In this document: piece after piece, positions 15,819-24,317 of the stretch
Position numbering within the stretch: the first letter of the stretch is position 1
Layout: every line of letters starts with the position of its first letter
Source of the DNA: Streptomyces cacaoi
Lineage (GTDB): Bacteria > Actinomycetota > Actinomycetes > Streptomycetales > Streptomycetaceae
Assembly: GCF_006539165.1 (NCBI RefSeq)
Contig: NZ_BJMM01000015.1
Coordinates: 1-55,927, forward strand
Length of the DNA stretch: 55,927 nt
Direction of reading: 5' to 3'
The notes under the pieces: model-generated
What the model was told of the DNA's origin: nothing
Database searches by the model: none
Seen by the model: the letters and a program-made list of their open reading frames with translations, nothing else
Position numbers and translations under genes: made by a program

Positions 15819-16492
15819 CGGACCGCTTCCTTCCGGGACGCCGCGGCACCGTCCCCGGCGTTCCCGCTGTCCCTGCCGCCCCCGCTGTCCCCGCCGCCCG
15901 TCCCGGCGTGGCCGAGCAGCCGCTCCACGTACTTGGCGAGGACGTCGACCTCCAGGTTGACGGGGTCGCCGGGCTGTTTGGTGCCGAGGGTGGTCAGCGC
16001 GAGCGTGGTCGGGATGAGGGAGATGGTGAAGCGGTCCTCGGCGGCGTCGACGACGGTGAGGCTGACCCCGTCGACGGTGATCGAGCCCTTCTCGACGACG
16101 TACCGGGCCAGCGCACCGGGCAGGGTGACGGTGATGTCGGTGCCGCCGGCCGTCTCGCGGCGCTCGGCGATGGTGCCGGTGCCGTCGACGTGTCCCTGCA
16201 CGAGGTGGCCGTCGAGCCGCCCGCCGAACGCCAGCGGCCGCTCCAGGTTGACGGGCGCGCCTTCGGTGAGCGAGCCGAGGACGGAGCGGTGCAGCGTCTC
16301 GGCCATCACATCCGCGGTGAACTCCCCGTCCTCGCTGGTCACCACGGTGAGGCAGACCCCGTTGACGGCGATCGAGTCCCCGTGGCGTACGCCCTCGGTG
16401 ACCTTCGGGCCGCGCAGCCGCAGCCGCGCCTGCTCGCCCAGGTCCTCGACGGCGAGAACCTGTCCCAGCTCTTCCACGATTCCGGTGAACAC
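15815..16492 (-). CDS. ribE: Riboflavin synthase, alpha subunit
   Basis: 225 residues from GTG at 16492, one base after the ribD stop. It dismutates two lumazines into riboflavin and the ribitylaminouracil precursor. The tandem lumazine-binding barrels are clear: MFTGIVEELGQV with IAVNGVCLTVV in the first, and LDGHLVQGHVDGTGTI with ITVDGVSLTVVDA in the second. A Gly/Asp-rich tail after residue 203 is not part of the fold. Called ribE here; some systems name it ribC. Confidence 0.95.
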   Translation of the reverse strand: MFTGIVEELGQVLAVEDLGEQARLRLRGPKVTEGVRHGDSIAVNGVCLTVVTSEDGEFTADVMAETLHRSVLGSLTEGAPVNLERPLAFGGRLDGHLVQGHVDGTGTIAERRETAGGTDITVTLPGALARYVVEKGSITVDGVSLTVVDAAEDRFTISLIPTTLALTTLGTKQPGDPVNLEVDVLAKYVERLLGHAGTGGGDSGGGRDSGNAGDGAAASRKEAVR

Positions 16493-16493
16493 G

Positions 16494-17711
16494 TCAGGAC
16501 TCCTCGTTCGCTGTGGTGGACGGCCGGTGGCCGGCCCGCGCGGGCGGCGCCGGGTGGCCGACGGCGGTGATCCGCAGATCGGGGCCGAGGCGCTCGGTGC
16601 CGCTCACGGTCAGCCGCAACGCCTGGGCGATGGTGCTGATTCCGGCCTCGCCCAGCGCGGACGGTCCGGCGCCGAGCAGGACGGGGGCGAGATAGCCGAC
16701 CACCCGGTCGACCAGCCCGGCGGCGACGAAGGCACCGGCGAGCGTGCCGCCGCCCTCCAGCAGGACGGAGCGCACCCCGCGTGCGTACAGCGCGGCGAGC
16801 AGCGCGCCGAGGTCGAGCCCGGGGCGGCGGTCGCCGGGGCGGCCGGAGCCGTCGGCACCGTCGGCGTGGGGGCCCTCGCGGGCGCCGCGGGGCAGGCGCA
16901 GGATCTCGGCGGCGCCGTCGAGCGCGGTGGTGTCGGCGTCCTTGGCCACGGCGACGAGGGTGGGCGCCGCGTCGTCGAGCACCCGGGCGCCGGGGCGGAC
17001 GACGGCGGCCTCGGTGTCGAGGACGACGCGCAGCGGCTGGACGGCGCCGGGCACTCCGCGCACGGCCAGATGCGGATCGTCGGCGCGTGCCGTGCCGGAG
17101 CCGACCAGGACGGCGTCGGAGGCGGCACGCAGCCGGTGCACATCGGCGCGGGCCTCGCGGGAGGTGATCCACCGGCTGGAGCCGTCGGCCGCCGCGGTGC
17201 GCCCGTCCAGCGTGGCCGCGTATTTCCAGGTCACGTGGGGGCGGTGGTGGAGGACGGCGGTGAGCCAGGCGGCGTTGCCGGCGGCGGCCTCGTCGGCGTG
17301 CAGGCCGCCCTCGACGCTGATCCCGGCGGCGGCGAGGGTGCGGGCGCCACCGGCGGCACCGGGGTTGGGGTCGGCGACGGCGTAGACGACACGGGCGACA
17401 CCGGCGTCGATGAGCGCGCGGGTGCACGGGCCGGTACGGCCGGAGTGGTCGCAGGGCTCCAGGGTGACGACGGCGGTGCCGCCCCGTGCGTCGTCCCCCG
17501 CCTCGGCGAGGGCGTGGATCTCGGCGTGCGGTCCGCCGGCGCGCTGGTGCCAGCCCTCGCCCACCGGGCGGCCGGCGGCGTCGAGAACGACGCAGCCCAC
17601 GACCGGATTGGGGCTGGTGGCGCCGAGTCCTCGCGCGGCCAGTTCGATGGCGCGCTGCATGGCGGCACGCTCGGCTCGCGCCGCTTCGGGTGTCCCGTGG
17701 TGGGGGGCCAC
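16494..17711 (-). CDS. ribD: Bifunctional pyrimidine deaminase / reductase
   Basis: 405 residues. The start GTG at 17711 is chosen because AGGAGGA lies 3-4 bases upstream; an upstream in-frame ATG at 17783 falls inside the riboswitch expression platform. The N-terminal deaminase (about 10-140) has the zinc set HAEIHALAEAG and LEPCDHSGRTGPC. The C-terminal NADPH-dependent reductase (about 150-395) has VTWKYAATLDGRTA, SDAVLVGSGTARADDPHL and LLEGGGTLAGAFV. A Gly/Asp/Arg-rich insert sits near residues 290-312. It catalyses steps two and three after GTP opening. First gene of the operon, under the FMN riboswitch. Confidence 0.94.
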   Translation of the reverse strand: MAPHHGTPEAARAERAAMQRAIELAARGLGATSPNPVVGCVVLDAAGRPVGEGWHQRAGGPHAEIHALAEAGDDARGGTAVVTLEPCDHSGRTGPCTRALIDAGVARVVYAVADPNPGAAGGARTLAAAGISVEGGLHADEAAAGNAAWLTAVLHHRPHVTWKYAATLDGRTAAADGSSRWITSREARADVHRLRAASDAVLVGSGTARADDPHLAVRGVPGAVQPLRVVLDTEAAVVRPGARVLDDAAPTLVAVAKDADTTALDGAAEILRLPRGAREGPHADGADGSGRPGDRRPGLDLGALLAALYARGVRSVLLEGGGTLAGAFVAAGLVDRVVGYLAPVLLGAGPSALGEAGISTIAQALRLTVSGTERLGPDLRITAVGHPAPPARAGHRPSTTANEES

Positions 17712-17853
17712 CGGGTCCTCCTGCCTGTTCGGCACGGACTCCGGGGCGATACGGACTGTGGACGGACCACGAACGACGGCCACGCACGGGGCGGGCCCCT
17801 CCGCCCTCGGCGGTGGGCGTCCACCGCCACGGCGACACCGGTTCCGGTCCGCC

Positions 17854-17980
17854 GCGCACTGCCTCCCATCCGGACTTTCACCGTCGGTCCAGGAATCTCA
17901 CCTGGTCAACCGGTCGCTGGCGGCGATCGGGTCGCGGACTGTAACCGCCGGTTCGGACTTTCACCGACCCCGGAGTGCGC
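17854..17980 (-). promoter_or_regulatory. FMN riboswitch (RFN element) controlling the rib operon
   Basis: Read on the minus strand, the closing stem P1 is GCGCACT (17980-17974) with AGTGCGC (17860-17854). Inside are the conserved blocks GGTGAAAGTCCGAACCGGCG, then TTGACCAGGTGAGATTCCTG, and GACGGTGAAAGTCCGGATGG followed by GAGGC. These are the canonical RFN junction sequences, and the layout of short hairpins around one junction is complete. The 142-nt stretch to ribD contains a GGCGGTGG/CCACCGCC hairpin (about 17800-17824) that could act in the expression platform. FMN binding would be expected to shut down ribD-ribE-ribM-ribBA-ribH. The promoter must lie just above 17990; a weak TACTAC (about 17994-17999) is a possible -10. 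Confidence 0.96.
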
Positions 17981-17999
17981 TGACGTCACTGGTAGTACG

Positions 18000-18405
18000 C
18001 GTCCAGTCTGCCACGGCCTCCGGGTACCCATGCGGGCGAGGTGTGTGGCCTGACTCACAGCCGAGCGGGACACGAGCGTCCCCGTACGCCGCTCACATGC
18101 GGGAACCGCCGCTTGCGGCCCCGAGGAGTGTTCGTCGCACACGCGACCGGGGCACGATCTCCGCGCGGCGACCGCCCACGACAGCGGACGGCCGCAACGG
18201 AACAGCGGTCGGCCGCCGCGGAAACAGCGGGCCGGACGGTGCGGATCAGCGGACCGGACGGTCCCCGTCGTGCCGGTCCGACCGGTCCCACAAGGGGCGG
18301 ACGGCCGACGGCGACGGACGGCGGTTGGCAACGGCGGACGGCGGTTCGACAGCGAAGGACCGGCGTGGGGCGGGCGGCGGCAGCCGGAACGGGCGGGAGG
18401 CGCGG
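18000..18405. other. Divergent spacer, GGACGG-type low complexity
   Basis: About 400 bp between the riboswitch promoter and the MFS gene. From about 18170 to 18400 it is dominated by irregular GGACGGnn(A/C)ACGGCGG repeats. The rib promoter is expected near 18000-18040 on the minus strand. I see no gene, RNA or clear MFS promoter. Confidence 0.55.
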
Positions 18406-19911
18406 ATGCGGAGCAGGAGCGGTAGCGGGAGCGGGAGCGGGGCCGAGGCGGCCGGTGACGGCGGAGTCGCCGGAGGCGGTGCGGGCGGCGCGGGCGGCGC
18501 GGGCGGCGGGGACGCCGGCCTCGTCGGCGCGGCACCGCCCGGGCCGAAGCCGGGCCGATCGCCGGGACCGGCACCGGAACAAGCTCCCGGGAGGCAGCCG
18601 GAGCCGCCTCCGGGCCAGACTCCGGGACAACCGCCGGGAGGACCGGCGGGAGGACCAGCAGGAGGACCGGCGGGGCGCGGTGGTGCGCCGGGCCGGCGGC
18701 CGGAGCGGCAGGTGCGGGCTGCGCGGGTCGCGGTGGCGGTGGTGTTCGCCGCGCACGGGATGGCCAGCGGGACGTTCGCGACCCGGATCCCGTGGCTGCG
18801 CGAGCACCTCGGGCTGGGGACGGGCTGGCTGGGCCTCGCGCTCGTCTTCATGACGGCGGGCGCCTCGGCGGCGATGCCGCTGTCGGCGCGGCTCACCCAC
18901 CGCTTCGGGCCGCGGCGTGCGCTGGCCGGGGTCGCGGTGCTGTGCTTCGCGGGGCTGGTCCTGCCACCGCTCGCACCGGCGCTGGTGTGGCTGTGCGCCG
19001 CGCTGTTCCTGTACGGCTGCGGGCTGGGCCTGATGGATGTGGCGATGAACGCGCAGGGCGTCCGGGTCGAGGAGCTGTACGGGCGTTCGGTGATGTCCGG
19101 GCTGCACGGGCTGTGGAGCGTGGGCACGCTCGTCGGCGGCGCCGGGGGCGCGCTGGCGGCACACGCCGGGCTGGACGCGCGGCTGCATCTGGGCCTGGCC
19201 GCACCGCTGTTGGCGCTGGTCGCCGTCGTCGCCACCCGCTGGACACCGGGCCCGGCACCGTCCACGGCGGCCGGGGCGGACCCGAAGAACCGGGCGGCCG
19301 GGGCGGGCGGGACGGACGCGCCGGAGGGCGACGGGCAGGAGGCTCCGCCGCGGTTCGCGCTGCCCTCGCGGGGCGCGCTGGCGGTCGGACTGCTGGGCTT
19401 CTGCGCCGTCTTCGCCGAGGGCGCCTCGATGGACTGGTCGGGCATCTACCTCGACGATGTGACCGGCGCCGAGCCGGGGCTGGCCGCCTCCGCCTACACG
19501 GCCTTCGCCTGCACGATGGCGCTGGCCCGGCTCTCCGGTGACGCGGTGGTCCGGCGCATCGGTCCGGTCCGCACGGTGCGCACCGGCGGGCTGCTGGCGA
19601 CGGCGGGCGCCGCGCTCGTGGTCGCGGCCCGCACGCCGCCGGTCGCGGTGGCCGGATTCGCGCTCATCGGCATCGGCATCGCGGTCGTCGTCCCGCTGTG
19701 CTTCGCCGCGGCGGGGCGGCGCGCGGGCGGCAGCCCGGGCCAGGCGATCGCGGGGGTGGCCACGCTGGCGTACGCCTCCGGCCTGGGGGCGCCGGCCATC
19801 GTGGGCTGGGTGGCGCAGACGACGAGCCTGTCGGTCTCGTTCGGCGTGGTCACGGCGCTGCTGCTGGGGCTCGTCGTGGGAGCCGGAGTACTGCGCACCG
19901 GTTCCGACTGA
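18406..19911 (+). CDS. MFS transporter with long Gly/Pro-rich N-terminus
   Basis: 501 residues from ATG at 18406, with GGGAGG 5 bases upstream. Residues 1-105 are almost pure Gly/Pro/Ala/Arg (GGAGGAGGAGGGDAG, GGPAGGPAGGPAGRGGAPG), encoded by short repeats. The membrane part starts near residue 105 (RVAVAVVFAAHGMASGTFAT) and shows two halves of about six helices. MFS marks are LTHRFGPRRALAG in loop 2-3 and the motif around GASMDWSGIYLDDV in the second half. It looks like YbjJ-type sugar or drug efflux carriers; substrate unknown. The real start could be further in, near residue 100, which would remove the odd extension. Monocistronic. Confidence 0.8.
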   Translation: MRSRSGSGSGSGAEAAGDGGVAGGGAGGAGGAGGGDAGLVGAAPPGPKPGRSPGPAPEQAPGRQPEPPPGQTPGQPPGGPAGGPAGGPAGRGGAPGRRPERQVRAARVAVAVVFAAHGMASGTFATRIPWLREHLGLGTGWLGLALVFMTAGASAAMPLSARLTHRFGPRRALAGVAVLCFAGLVLPPLAPALVWLCAALFLYGCGLGLMDVAMNAQGVRVEELYGRSVMSGLHGLWSVGTLVGGAGGALAAHAGLDARLHLGLAAPLLALVAVVATRWTPGPAPSTAAGADPKNRAAGAGGTDAPEGDGQEAPPRFALPSRGALAVGLLGFCAVFAEGASMDWSGIYLDDVTGAEPGLAASAYTAFACTMALARLSGDAVVRRIGPVRTVRTGGLLATAGAALVVAARTPPVAVAGFALIGIGIAVVVPLCFAAAGRRAGGSPGQAIAGVATLAYASGLGAPAIVGWVAQTTSLSVSFGVVTALLLGLVVGAGVLRTGSD

Positions 19912-20428
19912 GGGCCCTCCTCCCGCGCGGCATCGGACGAGGCGGAGCGGCGTGCATCGGCGGAGCCGGGCCGGGCGACGGTCCGTTCCATCGGCCGAGC
20001 TGGGCCGAGCCGGGCACCGCTCCATCAGCGAAGCCGGGCACCGCGCACCGGCAGAGCCGGGCCGGGCGACGGGCCGTTCCACCGGCGGAGCCGGGGCCAG
20101 GCGGGGCGCCGCTCCATCCGCGGATCCGGGCGCCGAGCACAGCGCCGGGGCCGAACACCCGGAAACGGGCACCCGAAGTCGGGCACCGGAGACGGGCACC
20201 GGAGACGGGCATCCGGAGTCGAGCGCCCGGCCCCCGCCCCCGCCACTCGGCCCACTTGGCTCAACCACGGCCGCCCCACGCCGAGTTGGTGCGTGCGGGT
20301 ACGTCCGCCCCGGAAGGGCGTCGGGCCAGGTCGGAGGGGGTTTCCCGGCCACATATCATGTGGGGCGATCAGATTCGGCCAGGAATGCGATCAGGTACGG
20401 GCCGGACGGAACAACCTCGGGAGCGAAC
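19912..20428. repeat. 517-bp spacer made of several imperfect repeat families
   Basis: Between the MFS and NCS2 genes. Two copies of a 40-bp unit (about 19959-19999 and 20050-20091; core GAGCCGGGCCGGGCGACGG followed by CCGTTCCA) are separated by related GCCGGGCACCG units. A run of 12-bp units, GGGCACCGGAGAC and variants, spans about 20167-20222. A small perfect palindrome CCACAT-ATC-ATGTGG (20349-20363) lies about 65 bp before the permease start and could be regulatory. No gene found. Confidence 0.6.
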
Positions 20429-21862
20429 ATGAGCGGCGGCCTCGGCGTGCGCTGGAAACTGCACGGCGACGGACGCGTTCCGGCGCCCGGGGCCGTCGTG
20501 CGGCCGGACGAGCGGCTGTCCTGGCCGCGCACGGCCGGGCTCGGCGCCCAGCACGTGGTGGCCATGTTCGGCGCGAGCTTCGTCGCCCCGGTGCTCATGG
20601 GCCTGGACCCGAACCTGGCGATCATGATGTCGGGCCTCGCGACCATGATGTTCCTGCTCGCGACGCGCGGCCGGGTCCCCAGCTATCTGGGGTGCAGCCT
20701 CTCGTTCGTCGGGGTCGCCGCCGTCATCAGGGGCCAGGGCGGCTCCAGCGCGACGGTGACGGGAGCGATCCTGGCCGTCGGGGTCGCGCTCTTCCTGGTC
20801 GGCCTGGCCGTGCAGAAGTTCGGGGCGCGGATCATCCATGCGGCGATGCCGCCGGTGGTGACCGGGGCCGTCGTCATGCTGATCGGCTTCAATCTGGCGC
20901 CGGTGACGGCCTCCACGTACTGGCCGCAGGACCAGTGGACGGCGCTGCTGACGATGCTGCTCACCGGCCTCGCCGTGGTCTGTCTGCGCGGCTTCTGGTC
21001 GCGGGTCGCGATCTTCCTCGGCCTGGTGGCCGGCTACCTCATGTCGTGGGGCTTCGACACCGTCTTCGGGAAGATCCACTCCCAGGACGCGAGCGGCAAG
21101 GTCACCGACCACTGGCGGCTGGATCTGTCGGGTGTGGCCAAGGCCGACTGGTTCGGCTTTCCGCCGGTGCACGGCCCGGACTTCTCGTGGTCGGCGATCC
21201 TCGTCGCGCTGCCGGTCGTCATCGCACTGGTCGCGGAGAACGCCGGACACGTCAAGGCCGTGGGCGAGATGACCGGCGACCCGCTGGACGACAAGCTCGG
21301 CACGGCCATCTCGGCGGACGGCGCCGGCAGCATCCTGTCCACCGCGTTCGGCGGCCCCGCCACGACGACGTACTCGGAGAACATCGGCGTCATGGCGGCC
21401 ACCCGCGTCTACTCCACCGCCGCGTACTGGGCCGCCGCCTGCTTCGCCCTGCTGTTCGGCCTGTGCCCGAAGTTCGGCGCGATCGTGGCCGCGATCCCGG
21501 GCGGGGTGCTCGGCGGCATCACGGTCATCCTGTACGGGATGATCGGGCTGCTCGGCGCGCAGATCTGGATCAACAACCGGGTGGACATGCGCAGTCCGCT
21601 CAATCTGGTGCCGGTCGCCGCGGGCATCATCATCGGCGTCGGCAACGTCAGCCTGAAGTTCACCGACAACTTCGAGCTGAGCGGTATCGCCCTGGGCACC
21701 TTGGTCGTCCTCACCGGCTACCACGTCCTGAAGGCCCTCGCACCGCCGCACATGAAGGCCCAGGAGCCCCTGCTGGACGAGGGCACCAGCGGCTACGACG
21801 AGCAGACGGACACCACCGGCACGGACGGGCCCCGCCCGCACCCGCGCCCGGACGAGGGCTGA
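20429..21862 (+). CDS. NCS2-family nucleobase permease (uracil/xanthine type)
   Basis: 477 residues, about 12-14 membrane segments. NCS2 (UraA/UapA) marks: LGAQHVVAMFGASFVAPVLM in helix 1, VPSYLGCSLSFVGVAAVI in the short strand/helix 3 region, ALVAENAGHVKAVGEMTGD in helix 8 with the substrate-binding Glu, and FGGPATTTYSENIGVMAATR in helix 10. The last motif, with TTYSENIG, is closer to UraA-type uracil carriers than to xanthine or ascorbate ones. It imports a nucleobase with protons. The hydrophilic tail (about 450-477) is Asp/Thr/Pro-rich. Monocistronic, start at ATG after GGGAGCGAAC. Confidence 0.9.
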   Translation: MSGGLGVRWKLHGDGRVPAPGAVVRPDERLSWPRTAGLGAQHVVAMFGASFVAPVLMGLDPNLAIMMSGLATMMFLLATRGRVPSYLGCSLSFVGVAAVIRGQGGSSATVTGAILAVGVALFLVGLAVQKFGARIIHAAMPPVVTGAVVMLIGFNLAPVTASTYWPQDQWTALLTMLLTGLAVVCLRGFWSRVAIFLGLVAGYLMSWGFDTVFGKIHSQDASGKVTDHWRLDLSGVAKADWFGFPPVHGPDFSWSAILVALPVVIALVAENAGHVKAVGEMTGDPLDDKLGTAISADGAGSILSTAFGGPATTTYSENIGVMAATRVYSTAAYWAAACFALLFGLCPKFGAIVAAIPGGVLGGITVILYGMIGLLGAQIWINNRVDMRSPLNLVPVAAGIIIGVGNVSLKFTDNFELSGIALGTLVVLTGYHVLKALAPPHMKAQEPLLDEGTSGYDEQTDTTGTDGPRPHPRPDEG

Positions 21863-22219
21863 GCGCACTGAGCGCACGCCGAACGGCGAACAACAGGAGC
21901 CCGCGGCTCCGCGCCACGACGGGGACGGGGACGGGAACGGCAACGGCGACGAAGGCCGGGACGGCGACCGGGGACGCGGTACGGCGGGGTGGTTCAGCAC
22001 TCCGGCAACACCGCTCCAGTCGGTCTGTGACCCGACGGGCGGCCGGAGTTGGGGGTTCCGTTGTGGCGGCTGTGCAGGTGCGGTCCGTCGGCTCCCGCGG
22101 CCCGCTCCGGAACGCCCTTGCGACCCCCGCGTCGCGTGCGGAAGGTTGGGCAGGCTCCGTCCTGACGGGCGGGCTCCGCACGTCGCACCGTCGCAGTCCT
22201 GTCGAAAGAGACCTCACCG
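21863..22219. other. Spacer with GGGACG hexanucleotide tract
   Basis: 357 bp. About 21918-21955 is a (GGGACG/GGAACG/GCAACG) tract like those found elsewhere in the window. The rest should hold the promoter of the next gene, but no clear boxes are visible. Confidence 0.5.
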
Positions 22220-23221
22220 ATGACGCAGCCACCGCCCGACGACGGCCACCCGCGCCACCCCGCACCGCCCCCGCCCCCGCCCCCGGCAGGACCGCCCGGC
22301 CCTCCGGCAGGCCCCCCACCGGCCCCGGGCGAGCCCTCACAGGGCCAACCCCCGCAGGGGCAACCCCCGCAGGGACAGCCGCCGCAGGGGCAACCCCCGT
22401 ACGGTCAGGGCCAGTACCCGCAGCACGGTCCGTACGGCGCGCCCGCTCCCCCGCCGCCGCCCGGTGCCGGGCACAACCCCTACGCGCAGCCGGGGCCGCC
22501 CGGTGCGCCGGGTCAACCGCCGGGCCCGGCCCAGCAGTTCGGTGCCTACGGTGCGCCCGGGCAGCCGCCGGGAGGCCCGTTGGGCGGTCCGCCGGCGGGG
22601 CCGCCGGGAAAGAGCCGGCGCCGGGCGGCGATCGTCATCGCCTCGGCCGTCGCCGTGGCGCTGCTGGCCGGCGGCGGGATCTTCCTGGCCACCCGGGACG
22701 GCGGCGGGAACGAGAAGGACGACGCGTCCTCCTCGCAGGAGCAGGGCGCGGACGACAAGTCGAGCGCACAGCCGTCGACCGACCCGGGCGAGGAACCGTC
22801 CGACGAGGCCACGGACGACTCCCTGGACGAGTCGCCGTCGGCGGACGACCCGGAGGACGGGGAGGATCCGGAGGACACCGAGAACATCCCCAGCGGGGAT
22901 GCGACCGGCACCGGCATCGAGGCGATCTGGATGTCGGACGGCCACGGCGCGCTCGGGCTCTTCCACGACGACCCGTCCGACAAGCGGAAGATCACTGCCA
23001 CGTTGGCCGACAGCGGTCTGGAGTGCCGGGGCCGGTACGAGAAGCGCTCCGGCGCGGGGAAGTACCGGATCGCCCTGCTGTGCGAGAAGAGCGGCGAGGA
23101 CGCGCCGGACCGTGCGGCGGATGCGACGCAGGACGGCGACGAGTTGAAGCTGAACTGGGACGTGGGTCCCGACAAGGGCAGCACCACCACCTTCCGGCGC
23201 TACCAGGACCCGCCCCGGTGA
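22220..23221 (+). CDS. Single-pass membrane protein with Pro-rich cytoplasmic and acidic linker regions
   Basis: 333 residues. Residues 1-130 are Pro/Gly/Gln-rich, including four tandem GQPPQ units (about 41-60). A KSRRR stop-transfer cluster at about 131-135 precedes one helix (AAIVIASAVAVALLAGGGIF). Next comes an acidic Asp/Glu/Ser linker (about 158-220) and a C-terminal domain of about 105 residues: GIEAIWMSDGHGALGLFHDD, then ECRGRYEKRSGAGKYRIALL and TTTFRRYQDP. Topology is predicted as N-in with the C-domain outside. The C-domain has two Cys (ECRGRY, ALLCEKS) that could pair. I do not recognise the family; this build is common in Streptomyces. Function unknown. Confidence 0.75.
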   Translation: MTQPPPDDGHPRHPAPPPPPPPAGPPGPPAGPPPAPGEPSQGQPPQGQPPQGQPPQGQPPYGQGQYPQHGPYGAPAPPPPPGAGHNPYAQPGPPGAPGQPPGPAQQFGAYGAPGQPPGGPLGGPPAGPPGKSRRRAAIVIASAVAVALLAGGGIFLATRDGGGNEKDDASSSQEQGADDKSSAQPSTDPGEEPSDEATDDSLDESPSADDPEDGEDPEDTENIPSGDATGTGIEAIWMSDGHGALGLFHDDPSDKRKITATLADSGLECRGRYEKRSGAGKYRIALLCEKSGEDAPDRAADATQDGDELKLNWDVGPDKGSTTTFRRYQDPPR

Positions 23222-23241
23222 GCACCGAAGCGGACACGGCC

Positions 23242-23288
23242 GCCTCCCCGCACGCCCGCGGCGCGGGGGCGCGGGCGTGCGGGGAGGC
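23242..23288. terminator. Bidirectional terminator between convergent genes
   Basis: A perfect 19-bp stem, GCCTCCCCGCACGCCCGCG (23242-23260) with its complement at 23270-23288, and a 9-nt loop. It lies 20 bp after the membrane-protein stop and 12 bp after the SDR stop on the other strand, so it can serve both. Confidence 0.85.
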
Positions 23289-23299
23289 GGGCCGGCCCG

Positions 23300-24052
23300 T
23301 CAGCGCTGCTTGGCCGGGCGGACGACGATCTCGTTGACGTCGACCTCGGGCGGCTGGGCGAGCGCGTAGGAGAGGGCGGCGCCGATGCTGTCCGCCGGGA
23401 TGCTGTCCGCCCGGTAGGTGCGCATCGCCTCCTGCGCGACGGGGTCCGTGATCGTCTCGGCCAGCTCGGACTCGACGACGCCGGGCGAGACGGTGGTGAC
23501 GCGGATGCTCGGGTCCACCTCCTGCCGCAGCCCCTCGGTGACGGCCCACGCGGCGTACTTCGTGGCGCAGTAGACCGCGCCCGTCGGCACCACCTGGTGC
23601 GCGCCGATGGAGGCGACCGTGACGAAGTGGCCGCTGCCGCGCCGCTGGAAGTGCGGCAGCACGGCGGCGATCCCGTGCAGCAGGCCGCGCACGTTGACGT
23701 CGAGCATCCGGTCCCACTCGTCGACGAGCAGTGCGTCCAGCCGGGACAGCGGCATCACCCCGGCGTTGTTGACGAACACGTCGATGCGGCCGTGCTGTTC
23801 GACGGTGGTGTCGACGAATGCGGCGACGTCGGCGCGGTCGGTCACGTCGAGGCGGCGCACATCGGCGCTGCCGCCCGCCTCCTCGATCTCCCGGGCGAGC
23901 GCGCCGAGCCGGTCGGTGCGGCGGGCGCCGAGGACCACCCGGTGGCCCTCACCGGCCAGCCGCAGCGCGGTCGCCCGGCCGATGCCGCTGCTCGCGCCGG
24001 TGATCGCGACGACCTTGGACGCGGCGGCAGGGGTGTTGTCGTGCGGGGACAT
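23300..24052 (-). CDS. Classical SDR oxidoreductase
   Basis: 250 residues, standard length. Rossmann loop VVAITGASSGIGRATALRLA, NNAG at about residue 92 (VFVNNAGVMPLS), catalytic YCATKYAAWAV (Tyr and Lys of YxxxK) preceded by the Ser region VTVASIGAHQVV, then VSPGVVESEL. RTDR after the second strand suggests NADP(H) preference. Substrate unknown. It lies downstream of, and on the same strand as, an MmyB-type HTH regulator; a second SDR/MmyB pair occurs at 32.2-33.9 kb. The 265-bp upstream gap contains a GCCCAGC/GCTGGGC hairpin (24125-24144) and a GGAAGCCTCAGGG direct repeat. Confidence 0.9.
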   Translation of the reverse strand: MSPHDNTPAAASKVVAITGASSGIGRATALRLAGEGHRVVLGARRTDRLGALAREIEEAGGSADVRRLDVTDRADVAAFVDTTVEQHGRIDVFVNNAGVMPLSRLDALLVDEWDRMLDVNVRGLLHGIAAVLPHFQRRGSGHFVTVASIGAHQVVPTGAVYCATKYAAWAVTEGLRQEVDPSIRVTTVSPGVVESELAETITDPVAQEAMRTYRADSIPADSIGAALSYALAQPPEVDVNEIVVRPAKQR

Positions 24053-24317
24053 GCGTACTCCTTCTCGGGGTGCGGTGGAAGCCTCAGGGGTGAGGCGGAA
24101 GCCTCAGGGCTGAGGGGGAAAGGGGCCCAGCCGGTGTGCTGGGCACGGCGACCGTGCGGCACAAATGGCGCCGAGCGGTGCAAAACGGGTCAGAGTGATA
24201 CAGCGTGCAGTACGGAGCGGCACGGAGCAGCACAGGCGTCAGGGAGTCGGACAGCGCGATGTCACGGTTCGGCGCCGAAGCCGAACTCGTGGGCCGCCGG
24301 GTGGAGTCGGGCCGGGA

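Noticed and set aside
20293..23337. 1014-residue plus-strand frame joining permease and membrane-protein regions
   Set aside because: It is a shifted frame of two genuine genes, with no family similarity and no start signal.
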